Origin: Ciborinia camelliae
Lineage: Eukaryota; Ascomycota; Leotiomycetes; Helotiales; Sclerotiniaceae
Assembly (NCBI GenBank): GCA_025890175.1
Contig: JANPYM010000003.1
Location: 141,302 to 205,301, forward strand
Length of the DNA stretch: 64,000 nt
Reading direction: 5' to 3'
Below the pieces are notes generated by a model. The model was given only the letters and a program-made list of their open reading frames with translations. It had not been told where the DNA came from and made no database searches. Position numbers and translations under genes: made by a program. Numbering within the stretch: the first letter of the stretch is position 1; each line of letters starts with the position of its first letter. Shown here piece after piece: positions 34,406 to 46,314 of this stretch.

Positions 34406-34576
34406 AGTATAGCTTTATCAATTAGAGATTATTAATATATACACTATAGACTGAAAATACTTTACACTTTGAAATCACGTTGATACCAACATAAATTGTT
34501 TTATTTATTTAAATAAATTATTTTAAACAAAAGATTTTAAAATAAATATTTTATTTATAAAATACAAAAACAAATA

Positions 34577-34754
34577 TGTCGAATCACTTTGGTGGTATAA
34601 TTGATATATTAATGGTAAGATAATATATTATAAAAGTATATAGATCGATTGTAAATTAATCTGTAAGCTTATATATTTGTTATACGGGTATATCAGTTGT
34701 ATATGGCTATACACTCCAATAAATTTATTTTGTAGATTTACTGATATTATAATA
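34577..34754 (+). repeat. 5' LTR of the 7-kb retrotransposon
   Basis: 178 bp, TGTCGAATCACTTTGG... to ...GATATTATAATA; RIP changes are spread over its whole length, including the ends (CAACA became TAATA). Confidence 0.88.
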
Positions 34755-37700
34755 TTGATAATTTTTAAATTAAATCTAAATATATATTATTTGAATAATT
34801 AAATATATAATATTAAAATAAAAAAAAAAATATAAAAAAAATATTTTTTATAATTATATAATAAATTATATAATAGAGTTATATAATTTTTATAAATATT
34901 ATATATTTAAATTTATTTTTAATTTTTTATTTTATTTATTTTTAATTTTTTATTTTTTTATTATAATTTTATCGATTTTATTAATATATTTGATTTATTA
35001 ATTAAATTTAAATTTATAATAATTGGAATTAATAAAATCGAATAATATTTAATAATATTTTGTTTTTATTATAATATTAATAAAATTTGTATTTTTATTG
35101 ATTTATATTATTTTAATAATTTTATGTTTTTTGTATTTTTAATATAAAACTATAATATTAATTATAAATTGTTTTTTCTAAATCGTTTTTAATTTAACAA
35201 TATATTTATAAAATAATTTCAAATCAATATATATAATAAATAGGATTTTTATATTTAAAATATTATTAATAATATTTTTAACAATAAAAACAATATTAAA
35301 ATCTAATATTAAAATATATAATTTAAATATAAAAATATTTTAAATAATTTTTTTATATTTAATTAAAAATCAATAAAAAATATTAATTTAATTATATTTA
35401 TTAACAAAAATAATAATATAATTGATTTATAAAAATATATTATTATTATTTACAAAAAATATATTTATAAAAACAATTAATTATAAAAATTTTAAATTAA
35501 ATAATATAAAATTTAATTTTTATAAAATATTTTTTATTTATTAATTAAAATATTTATTAAATATTTTAATATTAATATTTTAAAAATTAATATATTATAT
35601 TATAATAAATAAATTGAATATAATTTTAAAACAATTAAGAATATTAATATATATATTTTAGATTTATTATGTAATAAATTGTTTTTTTGTTTTAGTATTT
35701 TTATAGATATTTTTTTGGTTTTATATATATTTTTTGATTTGAAATTTATAAATTGAAGTAGATCAATTTGTTTTTTTTAGTTTAATTAAATAATATTATT
35801 ATATAAAAATAAAATATTATTATTAAATTTAATTAATATAATTAGAATTAGTTTTTTTTTAAATTTGATTTTAAAAATAATTTTGATAAATTTTTTTTAT
35901 TTAAATTTTATAAATATATTATTTGTTGTAATTAAAATATTATTTATTTGAAATTTAATAATATCAAATTTATTTTTTGTATTTGAATATAAAAAATAGA
36001 GGTTATATATTAAAACAATTATATTAAATTTTTAAATATAATATTTATAATAAATATAAAATTAATAATTTTTAATTTTCGGAATATTGTAAAATGATTT
36101 ATATATTTTTAAAATTATTTTTAAATCAAAATTTATTTTTGTTAATAAAATAATATAAAATAATTAAATTAGTTTTATTAATAATTAAATATAAATTTAA
36201 ATAATATTTCGAATATATAATTATATATTTTTAATTTTTTTATAAATTATAATTAAAACAAAAAATATATATTAATTATATTATTATATTATTAAAAATT
36301 ATATTAAAATTATTATTTTTTTATTATTATTATAAATTTAAATAATTAATTTTAATTTTTTAAAAGTTTTATTAATATTAAAATTTTTGATTTTGTTTAT
36401 AAAATAAAAATAAAATATTTTATTTTTAAATAATATTTTATTTTTGAAAATAATTTTAAAAATATTTTTTTTTATTAAATTATTAATTTTGATATAATAA
36501 AAATTAATATATATTAGTATAATAATATTAATTTTAAAGATTTTGTTTAAATTATAATTTTACAAAAATATAATTAATTATGATTTAGTATTTATAATAA
36601 TATTTGGATAAATAATTAAAATAATTAAAATAATAAATATATTTATAAATTTTAATATATTTATATTAAAGATTATAGTTTTTATAATATATTAATTTAT
36701 ATAAAATCATAATATTTGGTAAGGGTTTTTTAATAATAATATGGATAATTATTGATTTAAAATAATAATTTGTAATATAATTCTGAATTTTTTTTATAAA
36801 ATTAGTTTTAAAAAAAGATTTTTTTTGTAATAAAAAGGTTTAATTTAAATAATTTGAAATTATATAATTTTATTTAATTATTAGATAATATATATTTTTT
36901 TATTGATTTATAAAAATTTCTATAAATTAATTTATTTTTCTTTTATAATTAATCTGAATTTTTAATAAATAAAAATATTGGAATTAATAGGAAAATTATA
37001 AATTAAAATAATTAAATTATTATATTTAATTAAAACTTTTTTAATTTAATATTTAATATATAGTTTTTATATAATAAATATAATTTTTTAAATAATTATA
37101 ATTTTTTATATAATAATTAAAAAAAATATATTATATTTTAATATTTATAAATAAATATTATATATTAATAAGATTAATATAATTTTATTAAATTTTATAA
37201 TATTATTTATAATTTTTATTATTATTTTAAAAAATTTTATTTATAAATTTATTAATAATAATATTATATATTTTTTTAATTAAAATATAATATTATTTAA
37301 TAATTTTAATAAATTAATATATTTCAATAGATATAGATTTAATATTTATTTTTATATTTATTATTATTTTAATAAATTTTTTATTAATAAATTATTTATT
37401 TATATTATAAATAATATAATTTAAGGGTTTTATATAAATATTTATTTAATAATATTAAAATATATTTTAAATATATTTTATAATTAAATTATTTAATATT
37501 TTATTATTTTATTAATAATATAAAAAATAAGTTTTTTATTAATATAAAATATATTAATATAAATATAAAAATTATATTTTATATTTTTTTAAAATATAAA
37601 TTTGAATTTATTAAATAATTTTTTATATTTTTAATAATGTTTATAGAATTTGATTAATTATTTAAATATTATCAAATTATAATTATATTTGGTTTAATTT

Positions 37701-39434
37701 AATATTTATTATAATTGATATATAATTAAATATTTAAATTAATAATAAAAATATTGCAAATTTAATTTGTTTAATATATAAATAAATATTTTGTTTAAAT
37801 AAAATTATATATGGATTTTTTAATAAAAAAATATATATTTGTATTTTTGGATAATAGGGAATTCTTTATATTATAAATTGTTTTATATAAAAATATTTTT
37901 AATATTTTTGTAATAAATATTAAATTTATTTATATTAATAAAATTAAATAAAAATAAAATATTAATAAAAATAATATAGAATTTTATTGTTTTAATTAAT
38001 AATTTAATTATAATTGAATTAATTAAATTTATTGAATTAATTAAATTTATTAATTTAATATTAAATATAATAAAAATAGTATTTATTATTATAATATTAA
38101 ATTTTATTTTTATTAATTTATAAAAAATTTAAAATTAAATTAATTTAATAATTGATTTTTTAGTTATTTTAATATTAATAATAATATTTTAAAATTTAAT
38201 ATTATTATAATAAGTTTTTATAATTATAAGTTTTATTATTAATATATAAATAAATATTTTAATAATTAATTTTTTAATAATTTTTTTATTATTAATTATT
38301 AGATTATAAAATATAAAAAATATTTTATTTATATTATTAATTTTGATATTAATAAATAATTATTATATTAATTATAGTTAATTATTTAATAATTTATTTT
38401 TATATTTTTTTTTGTTTTTTTTGTAATATTAATTATTGATTTTATTATTGTTATTATAATTTTTATTATTATTATAAAATTTTTAATTATTATTATAAGA
38501 TTTTCAATTATTTTTTGAAAAATTAAAAAATTAATTAAATAAATATCGATTTTGAAATTATAAATAAAATTTTAAATATTAATTATAAATTAAGGATTCA
38601 CTTTGATTTTTATTGAATTATTTTTTATTAAATAATTGTTTTTAATTATATAAACCTAAATTTAAATTCGAATTTAAAAAATTCTAATTATATTATTTTT
38701 AATTATAAAATTTAGAATTAAAATCTTTTTATTTATAATCTTAATTATTATAATTATATTTATTACTATAATTACGATTATTATTATTTCTATAAAATTT
38801 ATAATTAATATAAAATATTTTATTTATTTTATTAAAAATAATAAAATTAATTTTTATAATATTAATATTAATAAAATTGATTTTAATAAAAATATATTTT
38901 AATAATTAAATTTATTTTTATATTTTAATTAATAATTATAAATCGTTTTAAAAAATAATAAATATTTTAATAAATTTTTAATAAATATAAATATATATTA
39001 AATTAAATTTATATATTATAAAAAATTTGTTTTATAATATATTATTATATTATTTGATAAAAAATAATTTATAAAAAATATTCTAAATTTTTTTAAATAA
39101 AATTAAAAAACAATTATTAATCTTTTTTTTTAAATTTGTAATTATTATATTTTCAAACAAAATTTCAATTTATTTATTTTTTAAATTAAAATAATATTTA
39201 ATATTTTTAAAATTGTTTTTAAATATAATAATAAAAACTTTAAATATTTAAAATTTATTAATATTATTATAATAAAATTGTAATATATTATTGGTAAATA
39301 TATTGGAGTAAATTTTTATTATTATTAATAATAATATTAATATTTAATTATATAAATTATAAAAAATAATAAGTTTTTATTAAATATTATTATTATTTTT
39401 AAAATATTTTATTATATTATTATTATATATTTTT

Positions 39435-39611
39435 TGTTGAGAGTAGCCAGGGCCGTATGAGCCGTACGGACCGCGAAGCGGCCCGTAGGCCTAATACGGC
39501 TTAGCGCCCTATCTTAAGCTTAAATAGCATACAAGGTTCAACCTTAGTTCTATAGTAATTTCAAATACATCACACAACTTGCACCTTCACGTGATCTACC
39601 TAATTTCAACA
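39435..39611 (+). mobile_element. Solo LTR (TGTTGA...TCAACA), 177 bp, TSD TTTTT
   Basis: Starts TGTTGAGAGTAGCC and ends CCTAATTTCAACA, with perfect 6-bp terminal inverted repeats and five Ts on both sides. It is GC-bearing with no sign of RIP and is nested inside the saturated 7-kb element. It contains CTTCACGTGATC. No other copy is in the window. Confidence 0.85.
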
Positions 39612-41383
39612 TTTTTTATAAATTTATTAATATATAATATTAATTTTTTTATATAAAAATGTTTTGTTATTAATTATTATTATATTTTTGAATATTTTAA
39701 TTATTTTGTTTTTCGAATTTTTTTAATATAAATTAATATTGTTAAAAAAAAAGTAAAATTTGATTTAATAATAAAGGTTTATTAATTGATTTAAATTATA
39801 AAAAAGTTATAATATTATTATAACGAATAAAATATTTTATTTATTTTAAATAAAATATAAAATTGTTTTAAAATAATATTTTAATTATTTTATTTTTGTT
39901 TATATATAATAATTTTTATTTTATATAAAATCAAAAAAAGTTTGATAAAATATAATTTTAATTAAAATATAAATATTTCGAAATTATAATATTTATTTAT
40001 ATTCGAATATATTAAAGTTATTGATTTTTTTAATAATATATATTAGTTAATAATAAAATTAATTTCAAATAATAATTTGTAAATTAAAATTCTATAAATC
40101 TAAATATTTATATTATCAAAAATAATATAAAATATAGAATTATATATTTTTAATTATTATATTTATAATTATTATATTAAATTTATTAATATAACATTTT
40201 TTTGTATTATTATATTTTTTAATTATTTTTTATATTTAATTAATAAAATTAATATTATTAATTATGTGAAATTATAGTATAAGTAATAGTTTTATTATAA
40301 TGATTAATATTATTTTGGGTTTTTCGATTTTGATTTTAAAAAAGTTCGGTTTTTGTAATTAATGTTTTTTTAATTAAAACAAAGTTTGAAATATAAATCT
40401 ATATTTATTTTTTTTATTAATAAATTTGATTAATAATCAAAAAAAAATTTAATAAAAAATCCGAAAACTGAAAAATCTTGATTTATATAAATTAAAAATT
40501 AATTTAAATAAATTTTTGTAAAAAAACTTACAAAGAATATATATTTTGAAAATAAAATATATAATAAAAATTATAGTAAACAAATATAAAAATATAAAAT
40601 ATTGTTTAATAAATATAATTAATATATATATATAAAATTGTAATAATAAAATTATTTTATAATATTAATATTTAATATTATTAAAATTTTGAAATTATAT
40701 TAAATTTAAAAATATTATAAAATATTTTATTATAAAATAAATAATCGAAATAATTAAATAATAAATAAAATTATACAAAATATTAATTTAAAAATTATTC
40801 AATATAAATAATTATAAATAATATATTTCGATTATATATATAATAAATAAAAATAAAATTAAAATTAAAAACAAAAATAAAGGATTTTATTATAATAAAA
40901 TAATAATAAAAATTAAAAAAGTATATAAATAAATTTTTATATTATATTATAAATAATAATATTGGATTTATATAATAATATACAAAAATCAGACAAAATT
41001 TTATTAATTTTTTTTTATTAATTTTTTTGAATTCAATTTTATTATTTAATAATTTTTATTTTCTTTAATTATAATAATTAGATAATAATTGATATTATAA
41101 AAAATAATAAATCTTTAATATTAAATATTAATATAATTTTTTCGCTATATCAATTATAATAATATTTTATATAAAAAAATAATATTTAAATAAAAAATTT
41201 TATTGAAAATTGTAAAATATAAATTTGTTTTTTTTGCTAAATATTCTACAAATTTATTTATATTATAAATAATTGTTTATATAATACTTATTAAAATTTA
41301 ATAATTATATCCGTATTTCCAATTTTCGAAATAACAATTTTTGAAAATAATATTTAATCGATTTGTATATTAATATTGATTAA

Positions 41384-41561
41384 TATTGAATTATTTTGAT
41401 AATATAATTGATATATTAATAGTAAAATAGTATATTATAAAAATATATAAATCGATTGTAAATCGATCTGCAAGCTTATATGCCTGTTACGCGGGTATAC
41501 CGGCCGCATGCGGCCGCACGCTCCGGTGAATCTGCCCTGCAGATTCACTGGTATCGCAACA
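41384..41561 (+). repeat. 3' LTR of the 7-kb retrotransposon
   Basis: 178 bp. The first ~90 bp are RIP-mutated (TATTGAATTATTTTGATAAT for TGTCGGATCACCTCGGTGGT), but from about 41470 to the end the sequence is GC-rich and nearly identical to 30600-30688. Confidence 0.88.
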
Positions 41562-41673
41562 AAATATATTATAATATAAAAACTTATATTTTTTTACAAT
41601 ACAATTATTAACCTTATCTATTTTATAATTAAAATACTAAATTTCTAATCTATAATATTATTTTATTAATTAA

Positions 41674-41880
41674 TATTGAAATTATTATAAATAATAAAAA
41701 AACAAATATACTATAATATTTAATATATTTGATTTAAAGCTTTAAAAACTATATTATAAATTAATTATATATACCTGTTAATATATATTAGCGCTGTAAC
41801 GTGGGGGTGCCGCTAGCGGCATGCCGCGGCCGTGCGCGGCGCATACGCAAGCGTGCCGTAGGCACGTGATTTATCCAACA
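41674..41880 (-). mobile_element. LTR of the TGTTGG family, 207 bp
   Basis: On the - strand it begins TGTTGGATAAATCACGTGCC at 41880. The far end is RIP-mutated (TATTGAAATTATTATAAATA on the + strand for TGTTGGAATCACTATAGGCG). No matching 5-bp flanks were found. Confidence 0.75.
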
Positions 41881-42049
41881 ATATATAAGCGAGAACTTTA
41901 GATTTTAAGTATTATAAATGATAAAATAATGCCCGGCATTAGAGACGCCTAGAGGGGATTGGATTTCTAAATATAAAATGGGTTCGAGTTGAAAGCAAGC
42001 AAAATGTCACGGTATAATTAGTAGATAATAAAAACTTGAAATTTTTTAT
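41881..42049. other. Short non-coding stretch
   Basis: Contains GCCCGGCATTAGAGACGCC and GGGTTCGAGTTG. The latter is slightly B-box-like, but no tRNA fold is present. Confidence 0.4.
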
Positions 42050-42668
42050 TATTTTATTATTTTATTATTTTACCATTTTACTTTTTTACCATTTCACTCT
42101 TCTACCATTCTATCATTCTATCATTCTACCATTTTACTATTCTACTATTCTATTATTTTATTATTTTATTATTCTATTATTCTACCATTCTACCATTCTA
42201 CCATTCTACCATTCTACCATTCTACCATTCTACCATTCTACCATTCTACCATTCTACCATTTTACCATTCTACCATTCTACCATTCTACCATTCTACCAT
42301 TCTACCATTCTACCATTCTACCATTCTACCATTCTACCATTCTACCATTCTACCATTCTACTATTTTATCATTCTACTATTCTATTATTTTATTATTTTA
42401 TTATTTTATTATTCTATTATTCTATTATTCTATTATTCTATTATTCTATTATTCTATTATTCTATTATTCTATTATTCTATTATTCTATTATTCTATTAT
42501 TCTATTATTCTATTATTCTATTATTCTATTATTCTATTATTCTATTATTCTATTATTCTATTATTCTATTATTCTATTATTCTATTATTCTATTATTCTA
42601 TTATTCTATTATTCTATTATTCTATTATTCTATTATTCTATTATTCTATTATTCTATTATTCTACTAT
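42050..42668. repeat. (TTCTACCA/TTCTATTA)n octamer satellite
   Basis: About 77 units of 8 bp in two homogeneous domains: TTCTACCA at about 42180-42360, then TTCTATTA at about 42410-42665. The 226-residue Leu/Ile/Phe/Tyr frame at 42036-42716 is a translation of the array. Confidence 0.95.
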
Positions 42669-42783
42669 TGCTACGATAAATTTAGAAGAGTGCCTAAGAT
42701 CTCAGGTGTAGACTAAGATATTACCTAGGCATCTCTCCTTGTTAGATCGTATAGTTGTATAGCTATATTATTTATTTTATATA

Positions 42784-42806
42784 TATAAAGGGCTTTGCCC
42801 TTTATA
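42784..42806. other. Perfect 10-bp hairpin
   Basis: TATAAAGGGC and GCCCTTTATA separated by TTT. No adjacent gene, so a terminator role cannot be argued. Confidence 0.7.
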
Positions 42807-43024
42807 GATATAAGGGCTTTTTAAGCAATATACTACATTTCAATCTTGATGCTTTAGTATCGTAACAACTATTTTATTATTTTACTATATCGCAACTTTT
42901 TTTCGATCGAACAATAATATAGGGTTTAAATAATGCTAATAAATAGAACAAAAATGCTAAAATTCGATCAATCAAATTTATATTCGAATATAATTCAGAT
43001 TTTGTTTGTCAAATCAAATATTTG

Positions 43025-43212
43025 TGTTGGATAAATCACGTGCTTACGGCACGCTAGCGCATGCGCTGCGCACGGCCGCGGCGTGCCGTTAGCGGTATCT
43101 CCGCGCTAGCGGGCTTATATAGTTGATCTGTAGCATAGCTTTTAAAGCTTTAAGCCAAATACACTGTATACTATAGTACATTTGTTCTCCATCGCCCATG
43201 ATGATTCAAACA
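43025..43212 (+). mobile_element. LTR of the TGTTGG family, 188 bp
   Basis: Starts TGTTGGATAAATCACGTGCT and ends GATTCAAACA; the right half is nearly identical to 22600-22701. The GC-rich left part differs in length from that copy. No TSD was found. It marks the right edge of the A/T isochore. Confidence 0.8.
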
Positions 43213-44343
43213 ATAACGTAATTTTCTCAATCTAAGTTGAAGAATTATACATACATGATCAATACGAATTCGAAGAATCATCTGCAAGAAATTGAAAGAT
43301 ATGATACGATACGATACATTCGAGAATCGAAGAATATGTGTGTGCGCTGAAGGTCATTGAAATGCAGCAATAGCTTGTTTTCAAGGATAGCAAAACATAT
43401 GCAATCTCCTCGTTCGAGCCTTTGTATCCCCAAGATGTATCAGATTGTTGCCGTTGTTGTTGTAGGAAAAGCTTCACTGCTATTCCATTTGTGCAAGAGG
43501 AATCGGCACGCGAGCTTTTGCACAAGTCGCTGATATTTCAAAAGTTGACCACTTTCAGAAGCTTCAAAAGATGTATGTCTTACCAGGGTAGTGGAAATAA
43601 GCATGGTGGGATACAACGAAGAGAGATTTGGTGATATGTATGGACGCCTCATTCTGGACTATAGTGGGATTCTGGATTTGTACTCATCCATTTATATGTT
43701 ACCAACCAACCCTGCATCCATCCCACGTATTGCAGATAAAGGGGACAATTTTGGAGATCTGCATGTGGTATTCCAAATGCTGGGTCTTGACAAATGAAGG
43801 AAACAGTTCCGAATGTTAATCTTATAATATGCACTCAATGAACGATTTCTCTCTGTGAGATATGTGAGAACTCAAAATGTCGATTCGAATTGACTGACTG
43901 ATCATTGCAGTTAGATTGCTCAACTCTATCTATAGCCTAGCCAACTAAGAGTAGGGAGCCCTTTGGCCGTATCATCGGAATCACTGTAATGATTCGACCC
44001 GAGGCTGTCGATATATATGAGTACCAGAGCAAAGCGTGGGGAATATTTATTTGTATACTCACAAAACCATAATGTGCCATTTCCTTCCTATGCTTAACTG
44101 AGATTCGAAAAATCTAAATCTCGCCGTTGCAAATGCTGCTTAATGACGGAACCCAATGATTCAGATGAGATTCCACTCTCGAGAAGAGTCGAAAGTATCC
44201 AAGGTATCTCAAATATAGTAGTGGTGGGAAAAGCACTAGGAACCCCCCNNNNNNNNNNCCCCCCCCTTCCCTTCCCCCCCCACCACTCCACTGACCAGAT
44301 CCGCTTCTGAAAACCAATCACCATAGTGACATTTATAACACAG
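43213..44343. other. Isochore edge, no complete gene; includes assembly gap
   Basis: Base composition returns to gene-like here. Frames at 43259-43834 on both strands overlap and show no domain. Ten Ns at 44249-44258 sit between C homopolymers. Missing upstream exons of the methyltransferase remnant would be expected here but are not found. Confidence 0.45.
44249..44258. other. Assembly gap (10 N)
   Basis: Ten Ns flanked by CCCCCC on the left and CCCCCCCC on the right, typical of a homopolymer-induced scaffold break. Confidence 0.95.
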
Positions 44344-44611
44344 TTGGGTGGAAGGTCTTCCGGAATTGTATGAAAAGAATGGATTGAATGTGATTGAAAG
44401 TCATCACATTCCGCAAAAGAATCGACATCGAAAATTGTGGACTCATAGTCATCTCTTAGGACTTGAAGATCTCACCAAGAATTCCATGGTGGCGGGGACG
44501 GAGAAGGAGGATGAACTTCGTCGGTTTACGGATTTGTTGAGTGAGGAGGCTGCGAGGGGGATTTCTTGTGATAATCCGTGGATATGTGTCGTGGGACAAA
44601 AGATATCTTGA
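44344..44611 (+). pseudogene. C-terminal remnant of a SAM-dependent methyltransferase
   Basis: The open frame starts right after a good acceptor (ATAACACAG, 44343) and runs 88 residues: WVEGLPELYEKNGLNVIESH, later WTHSHLLGLEDL, an Asp/Glu-rich helix, and the end NPWICVVGQKIS. This pattern (a helix 'LP.L..+.GL..+E', 'W......L..+E' and a terminal beta strand 'W.CVVG+K') is how many fungal class I methyltransferases end. The glycine-rich SAM-binding motif and earlier strands are not found between here and the isochore, even allowing for the 10-N gap. There is no ATG at the exon start. It is probably a truncated gene; mis-assembly is the alternative. Family assignment is by pattern only. Confidence 0.5.
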
Positions 44612-46314
44612 TTGGGAAGGTTGTTGAATGAAGTTTGTGGTTGGGTAGTGCAGGGAATATATATCTTATTTTCTTTTGTTCATATTTTGCTAGAATTGAA
44701 TGTTAAGGTTATACTGGTAGAACTCGGATGATTTCATTTTCTTCATATTCGAGTAGCATGATAGCTCTTCTGTTGGTTAAGGTTACCGATAGTAGTCAGA
44801 TGGAAGATGGGAGGAGAATGTAACTCATCCGGACGCAATTTTGAAAATACGTTGGCAGCACAGCACAGCACAGCTAGCTAGCTATGATTCTCGCACAAAC
44901 CTTGATATCCGCACCCTCGAACAACCCAACCAGACCGTCTAATATTGAGCTTCACACACACAACAACAAGACACACACTTTTCTTCCTCCCGAGGTAAAG
45001 ACATTCCAGGCTTGGAATATGGGGCCCTATTTTCCAGGCCCTACTACTTCTGAATAGAGAGATTATATCAACCGATAAAAGAATAAAAAAGAGACCAGAT
45101 CTGATCTGAAGAGGAAGGGGTCTATGATATCTTGAATGGATAGTTGGGACTTCTTCCAGTGGATATCGGAGAGAAGGAGAGAGACACCATTCCATTCTGA
45201 TCAATTGGTACACTGGAGCTTGAGATGGTATTCTATTCTTCTCTCTGCCAGAGTGCCAGAGTGCCAGAGCGTCTATTCGAATACACAACTCAGATGAATG
45301 TGAACCTGCTCTTCGACCTAGCAGCGCTCTCAGCACCCAGAGAAAGTATTTAAACAGACGAGACGAGTTGTGAAAATACAGAGATTCGCGATACATAGAT
45401 GGATATGAAGTGGATGTATGAAGAATATGTTAAGGGGGGAAAGGAGTGAAAAGAATCTTCATATTCATATTCGAAGTTGCGCCGTCTTCTTAGGTAGGGA
45501 GTGCCAAAGATTCAGATTCCACCCGCCCACCCGCCTAGTGTACTGCATCAAGGAAGGCTCTTCTTCTTCCTCATACCAATACCACCTACATCAGCTCTCA
45601 AACCAAACCAAGCAGCCAGACGGAAAAGAAAGGAAAGGCGCCCCCGTCTACAGACATGACGACACACGCCATTCCATTCCGAACGAAGTACCAACTTTAA
45701 ATTTTAAACCGCGAAACATTCGATCCAAATCCAAATCCAAATCCAAATCCAAATCCAAATCCAAATCCAAATCCAAATCCAAATCCAAATCCAAATCCAA
45801 ATCCAAATCCAAATCCAAATCCAAATCCAAATCCAAATCCAAATCCAAAGCGATCATTCACATAGACCTACTGCCTACTGCCTATTGCCTACTGTCTACT
45901 GATGCATGCATGGACGGACGGATGGAGATAAAGGTAGGAGTAATTATATACAAGGCATGTGTACGAAACGAAGTACTGAAAAATAATTCCGACCAAGGCC
46001 CATGTAAATTCTACCGTAAGAGTCGATAGATTGCCTATCAAGCCAATGGAGTATCTCAAAGATCTCCACCCACCCCCTGAAGACATCGCTTCCCCACCAT
46101 CCTTCCTTCACCTGGCCTTGCCTTTCCAGATGGGCCCAAGGTAAACCATTGATGAAAATCCAACTCCATGAGTAGAGTGTAGGACTCTACCTCATTCCGC
46201 GAACCAAACGCCCGATCGAAATAACCATGGTTATTTTGATATCCACCTTGAACGCCTCGAAACAAAACACATCATCCACTTAGGATGGTACTATCATCTC
46301 GTTGGCTCTCGCGG
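44612..46314. other. Intergenic, no supported gene
   Basis: Frames at 44878-45396 (-) and 45418-46029 (+) lack domains; the latter is mostly a Lys-Ser repeat from the hexamer array. The right end contains the 3' flank of the mitochondrial-type gene. Confidence 0.5.
45724..45849. repeat. (TCCAAA)21 hexamer microsatellite
   Basis: 126 bp of perfect TCCAAA. Perfect units imply recent expansion. A short run of the same hexamer occurs at about 58020-58036. Confidence 0.97.

Larger units (their letters stand above)
32663..34491 (+). mobile_element. Solo LTR (TGTTGGG...CCAACA), split by an insertion, TSD TAAAT
   Basis: The two halves are 32663-32805 and 34411-34491, together 224 bp. They start TGTTGGGAAAATCATGTGACC and end GTTGATACCAACA, with TAAAT on both sides (32658-32662, 34492-34496). 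The halves are separated by the 1.6-kb LTR element at 32806-34405 and its duplicated AGCAT/AGTAT. The left half is GC-bearing and contains TCACGTGACC. Confidence 0.85.
34577..41561 (+). mobile_element. Full-length LTR retrotransposon, ~7 kb, RIP-destroyed
   Basis: LTRs of 178 bp at 34577-34754 and 41384-41561, family of the TGTCGG...GCAACA LTR at 30531. AAATA is duplicated at 34572-34576 and 41562-41566. Without the later solo-LTR insertion at 39435-39611 the element is about 6.8 kb, a normal size for an autonomous gag-pol element. The interior is almost only A/T and no frame survives, so Ty1 or Ty3 type cannot be decided. The first 3.2 kb after the LTR align with 61033-64000. The strand is taken from the LTR orientation. 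Confidence 0.88.

Noticed and set aside
30531..34754. LTR 30531 paired with LTR 34577 as one element
   Set aside because: Each has its own fitting TSD: AAACA flanks 30531-30688 alone, and AAATA pairs 34577 with 41561.
25572..41880. Two - strand TGTTGG LTR copies as a 16-kb element
   Set aside because: Other complete elements with their own TSDs lie between them, the left copy lacks a clean end, and the length is implausible.
41941..42000. Possible tRNA around GGGTTCGAGTTG
   Set aside because: Only a B-box-like string; no acceptor or anticodon stem pairs.
42036..42716. 226-residue hydrophobic ORF
   Set aside because: It is the translation of the TTCTATTA/TTCTACCA octamer array; the residues repeat with the array, and no gene signals are present.
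42784..42806. Hairpin as a transcription terminator
   Set aside because: No gene ends nearby, and intrinsic terminators of this kind do not apply to fungal Pol II genes.
41674..43212. The two TGTTGG LTRs as ends of one element
   Set aside because: They are in opposite orientation, and neither has a matching TSD with the other.
45418..46029. 203-residue ORF with Lys-Ser repeats
   Set aside because: Its core is the perfect (TCCAAA)21 microsatellite; the flanks show no domain.
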